Shown here one piece after another: positions 1-7,454 of a DNA stretch of 41,179 bases. The position numbers were made by a program, and so were the translations under genes. How positions within the stretch are numbered: the stretch's first letter is position 1; every line of letters begins with the position of its first letter. The notes beneath the pieces were generated by a model, which saw only the letters and a program-made list of their open reading frames with translations, searched no databases and had not been told where the DNA came from. Location of the stretch: assembly GCA_013285775.1 (NCBI GenBank), contig JABDHB010000004.1, forward strand, positions 630 through 41,808. Direction: 5' to 3'. The DNA is from Chlamydiota bacterium. GTDB taxonomy: Bacteria; Chlamydiota; Chlamydiia; Chlamydiales; Rhabdochlamydiaceae.

Positions 1-1
1 A

Positions 2-1186
2 TTTATTTCAAATGTTTTTGCGGCGCAGTATAGAGAAGCGGTTAATTATTGTAAAATAAACACAGCTCTTCCTCAAGAGAAAATGATACAGCTTGCAGAG
101 GAATGTTGTACTGCAAAAGAAGATTTTCATCTCCATCCTAAAATCCAAAAATTGCTTCAGGAGAGGAAAGAGATGCTCCATCAAGATTTGGATGCTCCAA
201 GTATTGATTGGGGGATGGGGGAAACATTAGCTTACGCAAGTCTTGTTGATCAAGGGATAGATGTGCGTTTATCTGGACAAGATTGCCGCCGAGGCACCTT
301 TTCTCATAGACATGCAATGTGGGTAGATCAGTTAAATGAATCGAAGTATTTTCCCCTATCCCATATTCGAAGAGAGCAAGGACTTTGCGATATTTTTAAC
401 TCCCCATTATCTGAATATGCTGTGTTAGGTTTTGAATTTGGCTATAGTCTTGCCCATCTTGAGGCTCTTGTGATTTGGGAGGCGCAGTATGGGGATTTTT
501 GTAATGGGGCTCAAATTGTCATAGATCAATATATAGCGCCCTGTGAGCAAAAATGGGGGCATAAGTCGGCTTTGACACTCCTTTTGCCGCATGGGTATGA
601 AGGGCAGGGTCCGGAGCATTCCTCTGCACGGATGGAAAGGTTTTTACAGCTTTGTGGAGATGACAACATGCGTGTTTGTAATTGCTCCACTCCTGCGCAA
701 CTTTTTCATTTGATCAGACGGCAGAGCTTAAATCCCATAAAGAAGCCTCTGATTATTTTTAGCCCAAAGGCGCTCTTGCGCCATCCTCTTTGCAAAAGTA
801 GTTTGCATGATTTTACAGAAACAACTTTTCAAACTGTGATCGATGATCCTATACAAAATCCTGAAAGAATCATCCTTTGCTCAGGGAAAATCTATTATGA
901 TTTACTTGCAGAAAGGGAGAAACGGAAGGCAAATGTGGCTATTGTCAGAATAGAGCAGCTCTATCCGCTTGATACTGCGGCTTTAGCTCACTATAAGGGG
1001 AAAGTGATTTGGGTGCAGGAAGAACATAAAAACATGGGCGCTTGGGAATATATGCAACAAAGTCTTGAGGGAAAAGTCAAATTACAATATGCAGGAAGAG
1101 CAAGAAGCGGATCTCCTGCTACAGGATCGCACACTTTGCATAAAAAACAACATGAAGAGCTCTTAAAGGACGCCTATGAAAGTTGA
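2..1186 (+). CDS. sucA: 2-oxoglutarate dehydrogenase E1, C-terminal part (5'-truncated)
   Basis: The reading frame is open from base 2, so the gene begins upstream of the window; about 394 residues are present. This is the thiamine-diphosphate E1 subunit that decarboxylates 2-oxoglutarate and passes the succinyl group to the lipoyl arm of SucB (TCA cycle, cytoplasm). The pyrimidine-binding transketolase-like domain is seen in '[13 protein letters not shown]', '[15 protein letters not shown]' and '[17 protein letters not shown]', followed by the C-terminal domain with '[14 protein letters not shown]'. The last 11 bases overlap sucB, which indicates co-transcription and probable translational coupling. 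The family assignment is firm; nothing can be said about the missing N-terminal half. Confidence 0.95.
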   Translation, partial: FISNVFAAQYREAVNYCKINTALPQEKMIQLAEECCTAKEDFHLHPKIQKLLQERKEMLHQDLDAPSIDWGMGETLAYASLVDQGIDVRLSGQDCRRGTFSHRHAMWVDQLNESKYFPLSHIRREQGLCDIFNSPLSEYAVLGFEFGYSLAHLEALVIWEAQYGDFCNGAQIVIDQYIAPCEQKWGHKSALTLLLPHGYEGQGPEHSSARMERFLQLCGDDNMRVCNCSTPAQLFHLIRRQSLNPIKKPLIIFSPKALLRHPLCKSSLHDFTETTFQTVIDDPIQNPERIILCSGKIYYDLLAEREKRKANVAIVRIEQLYPLDTAALAHYKGKVIWVQEEHKNMGAWEYMQQSLEGKVKLQYAGRARSGSPATGSHTLHKKQHEELLKDAYES

Positions 1187-2261
1187 AATTAAAGTTCCTA
1201 CGTTGGGGGAGTCGGTCTCGGAAGCTACCATTAGTAATATTCTTAAGCCAAATGGAAGCTACGTTGAAAAAGATCAAGAAGTGATTGAGCTTGAAACTGA
1301 CAAGGTAAATCAAGTTCTTTATTCTCCTGAAAATGGGGTGATTAGCTGGAATGTTGGTGTAAATGATGTTGTTAAGATTGGACAGGTCATTGGGTCTGTG
1401 GAACCCTCTCAAGCAAAAGTAGAATCAAAACCAGCGCTAGCACCTGTTACAGAGAAAAAAGAAAAAGAAGAAGGGCCATCTGCGCGTAAAATGACCCCTG
1501 AATTTGTAAAAGAACTGAAAGAAAAACCAGAGCCTACCCTCCCAAAACCTATACTTACAGAATCTACCGTTTCAAGAAAAAGGATGAGTGGCCTTCGCAA
1601 GGTGATTGCGCAAAAACTTGTTGAAGTAAAAAACACCACAGCGATGCTCACAACATTTAACGAGATAGATATGAGCGCAGTCATGGAGATCCGCGCAAAA
1701 GAGCAAGAGAGCTTTACCAAAAAATATGGCGTGAAGCTAGGGTTTATGTCCTTTTTTATGAAAGCAGCTGTTGCAGCTTTAAAAGCCTACCCTGAGGTCA
1801 ATAGCTTCATCGACGGAGATGAGATTGTAACATTTAACACTTACGACATAAGTGTGGCTATTGGCACAGAGAAGGGGCTATTTGTTCCGGTGATTAAAAA
1901 TTGCGATAAGCTCAAGTTTGGAGAGATCGAGCAGAAAATTCAAGAGTACGCTAAAAAGGCTCGTGATGGGAAAATCACTGTTGATGAGCTCAAAGGGGGA
2001 AATTTTACCATCACTAACGGAGGAACATATGGTTCCTTACTTTCTACGCCTATTATTAATCCTCCTCAAAGCGCGATTTTAGGAATGCATTCGATTACAA
2101 AACGGGCAGCTGTTGTGAAAGATCAGATAGAGATTCGCCCCATTATGTTTGTGGCTCTTAGCTACGATCATCGGATCATCGATGGAAGAGAAGCTGTACT
2201 ATTTTTAGTGCATATGAAGCAGAATCTAGAAGACCCAGCAAGATTGCTGTTGGATTTGTAA
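1176..2261 (+). CDS. sucB: Dihydrolipoamide succinyltransferase E2
   Basis: E2 core of the 2-oxoglutarate dehydrogenase complex, which transfers succinyl from the lipoyl arm to CoA. Residues 1-75 are a lipoyl domain with the lipoylated lysine in 'ETDKVN' (K43). A charged, Pro-rich linker follows, then the catalytic acyltransferase domain from about residue 130, ending with '[11 protein letters not shown]', which carries the catalytic His. At 361 residues it is shorter than the roughly 400 usual for SucB. The shortage lies in the E1/E3-binding (PSBD) region: only a first-helix-like '[14 protein letters not shown]' is seen, without the usual GTG..GRI segment. It overlaps sucA by 11 bp and lpd starts 1 base after its stop, so the three genes form one unit. 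Confidence 0.95.
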   Translation: MKVEIKVPTLGESVSEATISNILKPNGSYVEKDQEVIELETDKVNQVLYSPENGVISWNVGVNDVVKIGQVIGSVEPSQAKVESKPALAPVTEKKEKEEGPSARKMTPEFVKELKEKPEPTLPKPILTESTVSRKRMSGLRKVIAQKLVEVKNTTAMLTTFNEIDMSAVMEIRAKEQESFTKKYGVKLGFMSFFMKAAVAALKAYPEVNSFIDGDEIVTFNTYDISVAIGTEKGLFVPVIKNCDKLKFGEIEQKIQEYAKKARDGKITVDELKGGNFTITNGGTYGSLLSTPIINPPQSAILGMHSITKRAAVVKDQIEIRPIMFVALSYDHRIIDGREAVLFLVHMKQNLEDPARLLLDL

Positions 2262-2262
2262 T

Positions 2263-3534
2263 ATGGACTATGATGTTGTGGTGATTGGCGCGGGACCGGG
2301 AGGATATGTTGCGGCGATAAGATCTGCGCAGCTGGGGCTCAAGGTTGCTTGCGTTGATCGGAGAAAGGAGCTTGGGGGTACATGTCTAAACATCGGCTGT
2401 ATTCCTTCAAAAACTTTGCTTCATGCATCCTTGCATGGCATTCCCTTCGACCAAATGATGAAGAAAAAAGCAGAGGTGGTCAAAGGCTTTAATATAGGGA
2501 TTGATGGCCTCTTTAAAAAGAATAAGGTTACTCCCATCATTGGCAATGCAACGATTCTTGGCCCCAATAAAATTAGCGTGGATGGAAAAGAGATCACTAC
2601 CAAAAACATCATCATAGCTACTGGCTCAGAGCCGGTACCTTTACCCACTTTGCCTTTTGATGAAAAAAGAGTTGTCTCTTCTACTGGAGCTCTTTCCCTT
2701 TCTTCGATTCCTAAAAAGCTTTTGGTTATTGGAGCTGGGGTAATTGGGCTCGAACTTGGTTCTGTTTATAAGCGTCTTGGCTCAGAAGTAGTTTTTGTAG
2801 AACTCCTAGATAGGATTCTTCCGACATTTGATGAGGGGTTATCTAAAGCTGCTTTAGATGCCTTTACCAAGCAAGGGATGAAATTTTTCCTCTCTTCAAA
2901 GGACCTTGAGCCTCATAGAGACGCAGATGTAATTCTTGTGTCTATTGGAAGAAGACCTGTCACAGCAAATCTCGGCCTTGAAAATGTAGGGATTACCCCA
3001 AGTCCAAAAGCATTTATTCCTATAGATGGACAATTTCGTACATCTGTTTCAAATATTTATGCCATCGGGGACATTGTCGATGGCCCTATGCTTGCACATA
3101 AAGGGTCAGAAGAGGGAGTAGCTGCAGCTGAAATCATCGCAGGGCACACCCCTGTCTTGAACTATACCATCATTCCAAACGTTGTCTATACCCATCCAGA
3201 AATAGCTTCAGTAGGTCTTACAGAAAAAGAATGTAAAGATCTTGACCTTGCCATCAATATTGGCAATTTTCCTTTTAAAGCCAATTCGCGCGCTAGGTGT
3301 GTGGATGATGATGAGGGATTTGTCAAAGTTTTGGCAGATGCTGCAACAGACAAAATTGTCGGTGTTCATATTATTGGACCGCAAGCATCAGAAATAATCT
3401 CTACTGCAGCAGTTGCCATGAGTGCCAAAATGACCTCTGAGCAGCTTGGCAATATGTGCATTGCCCACCCCACTTTAACAGAAGCGCTCAAGGAAGCCGC
3501 GCTAGCGGTGCACCGACGGGCGATCCACAAGTGA
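2263..3534 (+). CDS. lpd: Dihydrolipoamide dehydrogenase E3
   Basis: FAD enzyme that reoxidises the dihydrolipoyl group of E2 with NAD+. It shows the N-terminal FAD fold 'GAGPGGY', the redox disulfide 'GGTCLNIGCIPSK' (C41 and C46), the NAD-binding 'IGAGVIGLELGS', a second FAD motif 'YAIGDIVDGPMLAHK', and the C-terminal 'IAHPTLTEA' with the catalytic His. At 423 residues it is about 40-50 shorter than typical E3. The loss appears to lie in the NAD domain between 'FLSSKDLE' and 'DADVILVSIGRRP', where a beta segment normally sits. The gene follows sucB directly, so it probably serves this complex. Its TGA stop (3532-3534) is also the first word of a 7-bp tandem array. Confidence 0.95.
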   Translation: MDYDVVVIGAGPGGYVAAIRSAQLGLKVACVDRRKELGGTCLNIGCIPSKTLLHASLHGIPFDQMMKKKAEVVKGFNIGIDGLFKKNKVTPIIGNATILGPNKISVDGKEITTKNIIIATGSEPVPLPTLPFDEKRVVSSTGALSLSSIPKKLLVIGAGVIGLELGSVYKRLGSEVVFVELLDRILPTFDEGLSKAALDAFTKQGMKFFLSSKDLEPHRDADVILVSIGRRPVTANLGLENVGITPSPKAFIPIDGQFRTSVSNIYAIGDIVDGPMLAHKGSEEGVAAAEIIAGHTPVLNYTIIPNVVYTHPEIASVGLTEKECKDLDLAINIGNFPFKANSRARCVDDDEGFVKVLADAATDKIVGVHIIGPQASEIISTAAVAMSAKMTSEQLGNMCIAHPTLTEALKEAALAVHRRAIHK

Positions 3535-3559
3535 ATGCTGAACTATGAATAATGAGTGG
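3532..3559 (+). repeat. 7-bp tandem array TGANNNN x4 at the lpd stop
   Basis: Four abutting 7-base words, each beginning TGA (first TGAATGC, second TGAACTA). The first TGA is the lpd stop codon. Because 7 is not a multiple of 3, the four words hold stops in all three frames. The same arrangement is seen at the ends of vapC, the WD40-like gene and recN. This is direct sequence observation; the function is inferred. Confidence 0.75.
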
Positions 3560-3614
3560 AAAAGGGGGAGAATTCACGGTTCTTTTCTTTTTTCGTTCAT
3601 TACTCACTCACCTT

Positions 3615-4163
3615 ACGCAAAATGGTGTCGCCCAGTTCCTGGCTCCCTTATAACCTGAGTTTTGGGTTAAAGTAAGATTCTAGTTTGCGAGCGCAGCTCG
3701 CTTTGGAGTGCGGCAACTTGTTGCCGCTTTTCTCTTCAGCAATTTATTGCTGAACTTGGGCACAGCAATGAATTGCTGTGTCCGAAAGCGGCAACAAGTT
3801 GCCGCACTCCAAAGCGAGCTGCGCTCGCAGGGCCACCTCTATTTTCGCCGATGATCGGACGTAATCACCTGAGTTTTGGGTTTAATTCGCTCAGGATTAA
3901 ACCCAAAACTCAGGTTTATAGGAGTGCATTTGTCCGTAGGTTCCTTCGTCACCTATGGCTAGCAACTGCCATCGCTTTGCGATTTGATTACCGCTTCGCG
4001 GTTAAGATGAAAGCTCTGGTTTTGTTGTTAAAATCTGATCTCATCTTAACCGCGAAGCGGTAATCAAATCGCGAAGCGATGGCAGTTGTTAGCCGTGGGT
4101 GGGAACCCACGGAAAAGCTGCACCGCCTCCTCTGAGCCAGGAACTGGCAACACCATTTTGCGT
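3615..4163. repeat. Composite nested palindromic element, copy 1
   Basis: This fills the gap between the convergent genes lpd and the IscA-like gene. The outermost arms (3615-3645 and 4134-4163) are inverted copies with one mismatch and one extra base. Inside lies a 263-bp core (3653-3915) bounded by 16-bp inverted ends beginning ACCTGAGTTTTGGGTT. A second stem follows, with 54-base arms at 3957-4010 and 4041-4094. A second copy at 37511-38230 shares the core almost exactly. No plausible protein is encoded; the frames that stay open here arise from the repeat. The likely effect is strong bidirectional termination, and the copies suggest dispersal. Confidence 0.85.
3653..3915. repeat. 263-bp palindromic core, copy 1
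   Basis: Compared base by base with 37511-37773, this core has the same length and one mismatch. It contains a perfect 45-base inverted repeat (3686-3730 with 3785-3829). The arms are themselves chains of small palindromes, for example GCGGCAACTTGTTGCCGC and GCGAGC/GCTCGC around GCA. The core is flanked on both sides by TTATA (3648-3652 and 3916-3920), which could be a 5-bp target duplication. Confidence 0.85.
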
Positions 4164-4167
4164 TTCT

Positions 4168-4719
4168 CTAATAGCTTTGGGACTTTCCGCAGCCGCAAGA
4201 ACCTTTTGCATTGGGGTTGGAGATCTTAAAGCCAGAGCCATTAAGGCCGTCAACATAATCAATCTCAACACCGAGGAGTCTTGGCACCATTTTTTTATTG
4301 ATGTGGATTTCAAGGCCATGAGCATGGAAAACTTCATCGTCTTCTTTTGCTTTTTCAGAATAATCTAAGAAATATTCAAAACCGCTGCATCCGCCTGCTT
4401 TGTCGCCAAAACGGAGAGCCCAGCCTGCTTTGCCTTCTTCAGTAAGAATTTTTTGATATTTTTCTACAGCTTTTTGTGTCATAGAGATTGTGGAAAGGTC
4501 CATCTTTTCTGCTAGGATTGTATTGAGGCGGCCAACTAATTGGTCGATTGCTTCTTCTGGGAATCCGTGACCGAGCATGCCAGCTTCGAGGGTTTCCCAA
4601 GTGGCAGCGCCACAGCCCACACAATGTAAGCCAGTATTTGTCAGTTCTTGAGCTAGTTTTTGGCTTTTATGAGGAAAGTTTGATAAAATTTCCTCGATTG
4701 TCATTTCTCTTGAAATCAT
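4168..4719 (-). CDS. A-type Fe-S carrier (IscA/ErpA family) fused to an N-terminal DUF1858-like domain
   Basis: 183 residues in two parts. Residues 1-70 resemble the DUF1858/TIGR03980 domain, with 'MTIEEILSNFP' and a CxxC at C33 and C36. Residues 78-183 are a HesB/IscA domain with the three conserved cysteines C111 ('GGCSG'), C175 and C177 ('SCGCG'). A-type carriers hand Fe-S clusters to apo-enzymes in the cytoplasm. The extra CxxC domain might bind iron or sense redox state, which is inference. It lies 25 bases downstream of a ferredoxin gene on the same strand, a common Fe-S assembly pairing. The stop codon lies 4 bases beyond the outer arm of the palindromic element. Confidence 0.9.
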   Translation of the reverse strand: MISREMTIEEILSNFPHKSQKLAQELTNTGLHCVGCGAATWETLEAGMLGHGFPEEAIDQLVGRLNTILAEKMDLSTISMTQKAVEKYQKILTEEGKAGWALRFGDKAGGCSGFEYFLDYSEKAKEDDEVFHAHGLEIHINKKMVPRLLGVEIDYVDGLNGSGFKISNPNAKGSCGCGKSQSY

Positions 4720-4744
4720 AGTTTTTCCGCCTTGGTTTCTCGTA

Positions 4745-5008
4745 TTAAAATAAAAGTTTTACGCAGCCGCCTTTCATCTTGCACTGGCAAGCAAGCCGCT
4801 CTTTAGTTTGGTCGCCTAAAAAATCTTTTTCTTCTTGAGTAGGAGGGGAGAGATTTTCCATCCCTTCAATTACTTCAACCACGCATGTTCCACAAACCCC
4901 TTCTGTACAGGCAAAAGGGACTCCTGCCTCTTCACATGCTTCGTGGATCCCTTCTCCATCCGGAACTTCTGCCTCTTCGCCGCTATGGCTAAAAATAATT
5001 TTGCCCAT
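4745..5008 (-). CDS. 2Fe-2S ferredoxin
   Basis: Plant-type or adrenodoxin-like electron carrier of 87 residues. The cluster ligands are the CX4CX2C motif in 'ACTEGVCGTC' and a fourth Cys in 'RLACQC'. I chose the start at 5008 ('MGKIIF') rather than the upstream ATG at 5035 because GAGGAGT lies 3 bases before it and because ferredoxins of this type begin right at the first beta strand. It probably donates electrons for Fe-S assembly with the carrier encoded downstream; other acceptors are possible. Confidence 0.92.
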   Translation of the reverse strand: MGKIIFSHSGEEAEVPDGEGIHEACEEAGVPFACTEGVCGTCVVEVIEGMENLSPPTQEEKDFLGDQTKERLACQCKMKGGCVKLLF

Positions 5009-5145
5009 GATACTCCTCAAAAATTCATATTGCATAGCAATTTAACACGAATGAGCAGCAATTGCAATAGAGAAAAGAGCACGCAGATATGAGATGAGCC
5101 GAATGAGACAATTACAAAAATAAATTTTTCAACTTCGAGTGAGAT

Positions 5146-5240
5146 TAACGCAAAGGCGCAAAAGCGCAAAGACGCAAAAAGATTTATCTATAATATTTTA
5201 ATTCTTTTTGCGTCTTCGCGCTTTTGCGCCTTTGCGTTTA
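5146..5240. repeat. Hairpin with arms of 8-bp words (ACGCAAAG type), copy 1
   Basis: Arms 5146-5182 and 5203-5240 are inverted copies with one mismatch and one extra base. Each arm is four tandem 8-base words of the type RCGCAAAR. The AT-rich 20-base loop resembles, as reverse complement, the loop of the copy at 28733-28830, so the two copies are homologous elements in opposite orientation. It lies between two minus-strand genes and could terminate transcripts from the small gene at 5418. Confidence 0.8.
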
Positions 5241-5250
5241 ACTGCATTTA

Positions 5251-5418
5251 CTATTTAAGCATGTTTTCTTCTTCTGCAACTTCGATGAGGGCTTTTTTTA
5301 GGGTGATTATCCCATCGGGAAAGCCGTTTTCTATCAGAAGAGTGTTGAGATTTGTCAGCTCAGTCTTCAAATAGTCTATCTGACTTTCAAGACTTGCTAT
5401 TATTGCTTGATGATCCAT
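5251..5418 (-). CDS. Small acidic coiled-coil protein (55 aa), unknown function
   Basis: ATG at 5416-5418 runs to TAG at 5251-5253. The 55 residues begin 'MDHQAIIASLESQIDYLKTE' and continue through a leucine-rich helix and 'ENGFPDG' to an acidic end 'EEENMLK'. AAAGG lies 6 bases before the start. The heptad-like spacing of Leu/Ile and absence of rare-codon oddities look like real coding. The reading is supported only by its composition and ribosome site; I do not recognise a named family. The ACGCAAAG-type hairpin follows 11 bases after the stop. Confidence 0.55.
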   Translation of the reverse strand: MDHQAIIASLESQIDYLKTELTNLNTLLIENGFPDGIITLKKALIEVAEEENMLK

Positions 5419-5525
5419 GTGATACCTTTATGGTTAATATTATTATATCTCAATTAAGAGATAACTATATATTACTACTTCTATAATTAAATCAAAACGA
5501 AAATGTTAAAATCTTATAAAGATTG

Positions 5526-5554
5526 TTGACTTTATATTAAGAAATAGTTATAAT
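5526..5554 (+). promoter_or_regulatory. Near-consensus sigma-70-type promoter
   Basis: TTGACT (5526-5531), 17-base spacer, TATAAT (5549-5554). Transcription would start near 5561, giving a leader of about 23 bases with AAGGAG before the ATG at 5584. It is one of the two best promoter matches in the window. Confidence 0.75.
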
Positions 5555-5583
5555 AAAATATAAACTAACAATAAGGAGTTATT

Positions 5584-6648
5584 ATGATTAACGTTTCTAT
5601 AGGTCAGCTTCCACCGAAAAGCCTTGGAGGTCAAGCACTTGATGTTGTTGTTGAAGTTCCAGGTCCTCTTTCAGAAATTCAGAGAGTCGCCCTCTTTAAT
5701 ATGTACAAAGAGATGCTTGCTGCCGATTCTTCTCTTGGACTGGCTGGAGCCACAGGGGTCCTTGAACGGGGGGGCAATAGCAGTCTAGACGCCCCGGGTT
5801 ATAGGGTATTAGCTGAAGTTTCGACAGTTAGGAAGGCTGCTTTGTCTCCTCAAGAAGAAAAGAAAAAAGTGGGCAACTGGGCCGCACTGTCTAAGGAATC
5901 TAAGCAGAAATTTTTGTTGGAACAATTGCATGCTCCTTTTATCGCATATAGCCAATTGGATAATCTTGAAGGTACAATTAGATGCTTAACACGAGCTGAA
6001 AAACAATTGGGAAAATCTATAGACTCAATTAAACTTAAAACATTTGTATATGAAAGGGAGTCTCTTTTTTCTACCACATATAGTCCTTTAGAAAAGACAG
6101 TAGAGATTGCTCTTTCATCAGGACAGATTGCCAAGATTTATCGTCAAAGTTTGCTCAGCCAGATTAAAGGGTGTTTCTATGCGATCAACTTCTGTCTTTC
6201 GTATGGGATGAAATATCTTTTGGAGTCAGAATCTTCTTTTGAAGATAAAATGAACAAATACTTGAATCAAAGTGATTCGGAAGTGGTTTTATTACAAATT
6301 GTTCATAATTATAGGATATTTGGAAAAGAAATTTTGAAGGCTGTTGACTTGTTAACTAATATATATTTGTCTCATAAATTGTATAAACAGCCAGAACAGT
6401 ATAGTAATACTGAAAACAGACTAAAAGTTGCTGAGATGAAGTTGAAAAGATATTTCCCAGAGAAACAAGGGGTAACTGATCCTGGTTCTGCAATATTTCA
6501 ATATATCACAAGTCGTTTGACAATGCCATTGGGAGTTCTTATGGAAGGAATAGGAACAGATCATGAACAATACGGAGCTTTAAAAGTGTTAAAAACGGAG
6601 CTTGAAAATCGAGTTCTTAAATTTAATGCAAAGGTTCCTAGGAAATAA
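5584..6648 (+). CDS. Orphan protein of unknown function (354 aa)
   Basis: I recognise no family. There is no signal peptide and no clear membrane segment, apart from a mildly hydrophobic 'CFYAINFCLSYGMKYLL' near residue 200. The first 90 residues are Gly/Val/Ala-rich and the rest is mostly helical with many Lys, Glu and Leu. The start is well set by AAGGAG and by the strong promoter at 5526-5554. The end overlaps the convergent adenylate kinase gene by 11 bases (6638-6648), so this is one convergent pair with no repeat between. A lineage-specific effector or cytoplasmic protein is possible; nothing in the sequence decides it. Confidence 0.8.
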   Translation: MINVSIGQLPPKSLGGQALDVVVEVPGPLSEIQRVALFNMYKEMLAADSSLGLAGATGVLERGGNSSLDAPGYRVLAEVSTVRKAALSPQEEKKKVGNWAALSKESKQKFLLEQLHAPFIAYSQLDNLEGTIRCLTRAEKQLGKSIDSIKLKTFVYERESLFSTTYSPLEKTVEIALSSGQIAKIYRQSLLSQIKGCFYAINFCLSYGMKYLLESESSFEDKMNKYLNQSDSEVVLLQIVHNYRIFGKEILKAVDLLTNIYLSHKLYKQPEQYSNTENRLKVAEMKLKRYFPEKQGVTDPGSAIFQYITSRLTMPLGVLMEGIGTDHEQYGALKVLKTELENRVLKFNAKVPRK

Positions 6649-7261
6649 TGTGAGCGAATGTATTGAGGATATCGCGAAGAACTTCTAGGGGCTTTTGGTC
6701 GCCGTTAAAGCGAGAGATGATTTTTTCAGGGTAGTGGGACAAGACTTGGGCGGTTTCTTTTGCATAGACTTCCATGCGGGTACGAAGAACTGATTCTTCT
6801 GCATCGTCATGACGTCTTTCCACAATGGCCCGTTTACGGATCCGTTCAATAAGCGTTTCTGTGTCTTTCACTTCTAGGACAATCACATGTTCCACTTGGA
6901 TATACTTATCGAGAATTTTGGCTTGGTTTAACGTGCGGGGGATCCCGTCTAAAAAGAGGAATTGTTTTTTAGGAAAATATCTGTTGGATTCGACGAGCCC
7001 CTCGACGTAATGACGGCAAATTTCGATAGTGACGTCATCCGGAACGAGGTTTCCTTTATGGGCATATTGCTCGAAAAGCTGACCAGCAGGGGAGTCTGGA
7101 GAAAGGCTGCGGAAGATATCTCCTGAAGAGAGATGAACATGTTTCCCTGCTGTGGCGAGGAACTTAGCCTGGGTCCCTTTTCCTGAGCCTGGAGGGCCAA
7201 ACATCAAGATACATTTATAGGGGCCGGTATACTTTTCAATGAGCTCATTTGCGTTAATCAT
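6638..7261 (-). CDS. adk: Adenylate kinase family protein
   Basis: Transfers phosphate between ATP and AMP. The P-loop 'GPPGSGKGTQ' is at residues 22-31, and the NMP-binding part 'HLSSGDIFR' and 'FLDGIPRTLNQA' are clear. The LID is the short type without zinc cysteines ('RIRKRAIVERRHDD'). At 207 residues it has the size of short-form adenylate kinases. Unusually the P-loop starts at residue 22, leaving an N-terminal extension of about 15 residues. AAGAGG stands 3 bases before the ATG at 7261. A closely related nucleoside monophosphate kinase cannot be excluded, but the motifs favour adenylate kinase. Confidence 0.9.
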   Translation of the reverse strand: MINANELIEKYTGPYKCILMFGPPGSGKGTQAKFLATAGKHVHLSSGDIFRSLSPDSPAGQLFEQYAHKGNLVPDDVTIEICRHYVEGLVESNRYFPKKQFLFLDGIPRTLNQAKILDKYIQVEHVIVLEVKDTETLIERIRKRAIVERRHDDAEESVLRTRMEVYAKETAQVLSHYPEKIISRFNGDQKPLEVLRDILNTFAHIIS

Positions 7262-7454
7262 AGGCCTCTTAGGATAATCAAAACTCTGATATCAGGCAAT
7301 AAAAACATAACATGCTAAAAATCAGCATTTTGCGATATATAATAAAAATGATTTTATTTGAAATATATATTGATTATTTAATTGTAGTATTATAAAATAT
7401 AAATGCTGAGTAATGGTTATTCAGCAACAAGCTTATTATTAATATGAGGTATTT

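Noticed and set aside
3532-3559. CRISPR array
   Set aside because: The 6-8 bp units abut without spacers and are far shorter than CRISPR repeats; no cas genes are present.
3773-4063. Open frame of 96 codons, with a near-identical one at 37631-37912
   Set aside because: Both lie wholly inside the palindromic elements and their sequence follows from the repeat. There is no ribosome site, and the C-terminal parts differ because the repeat modules differ.
3615-4163. Insertion sequence with transposase
   Set aside because: No frame encodes a transposase-like protein here or at copy 2. At most it is non-autonomous.
6638-6648. Frameshift or fusion between the 5584 gene and adk
   Set aside because: They are on opposite strands and both have complete ends; the 11-base overlap is an ordinary convergent overlap.
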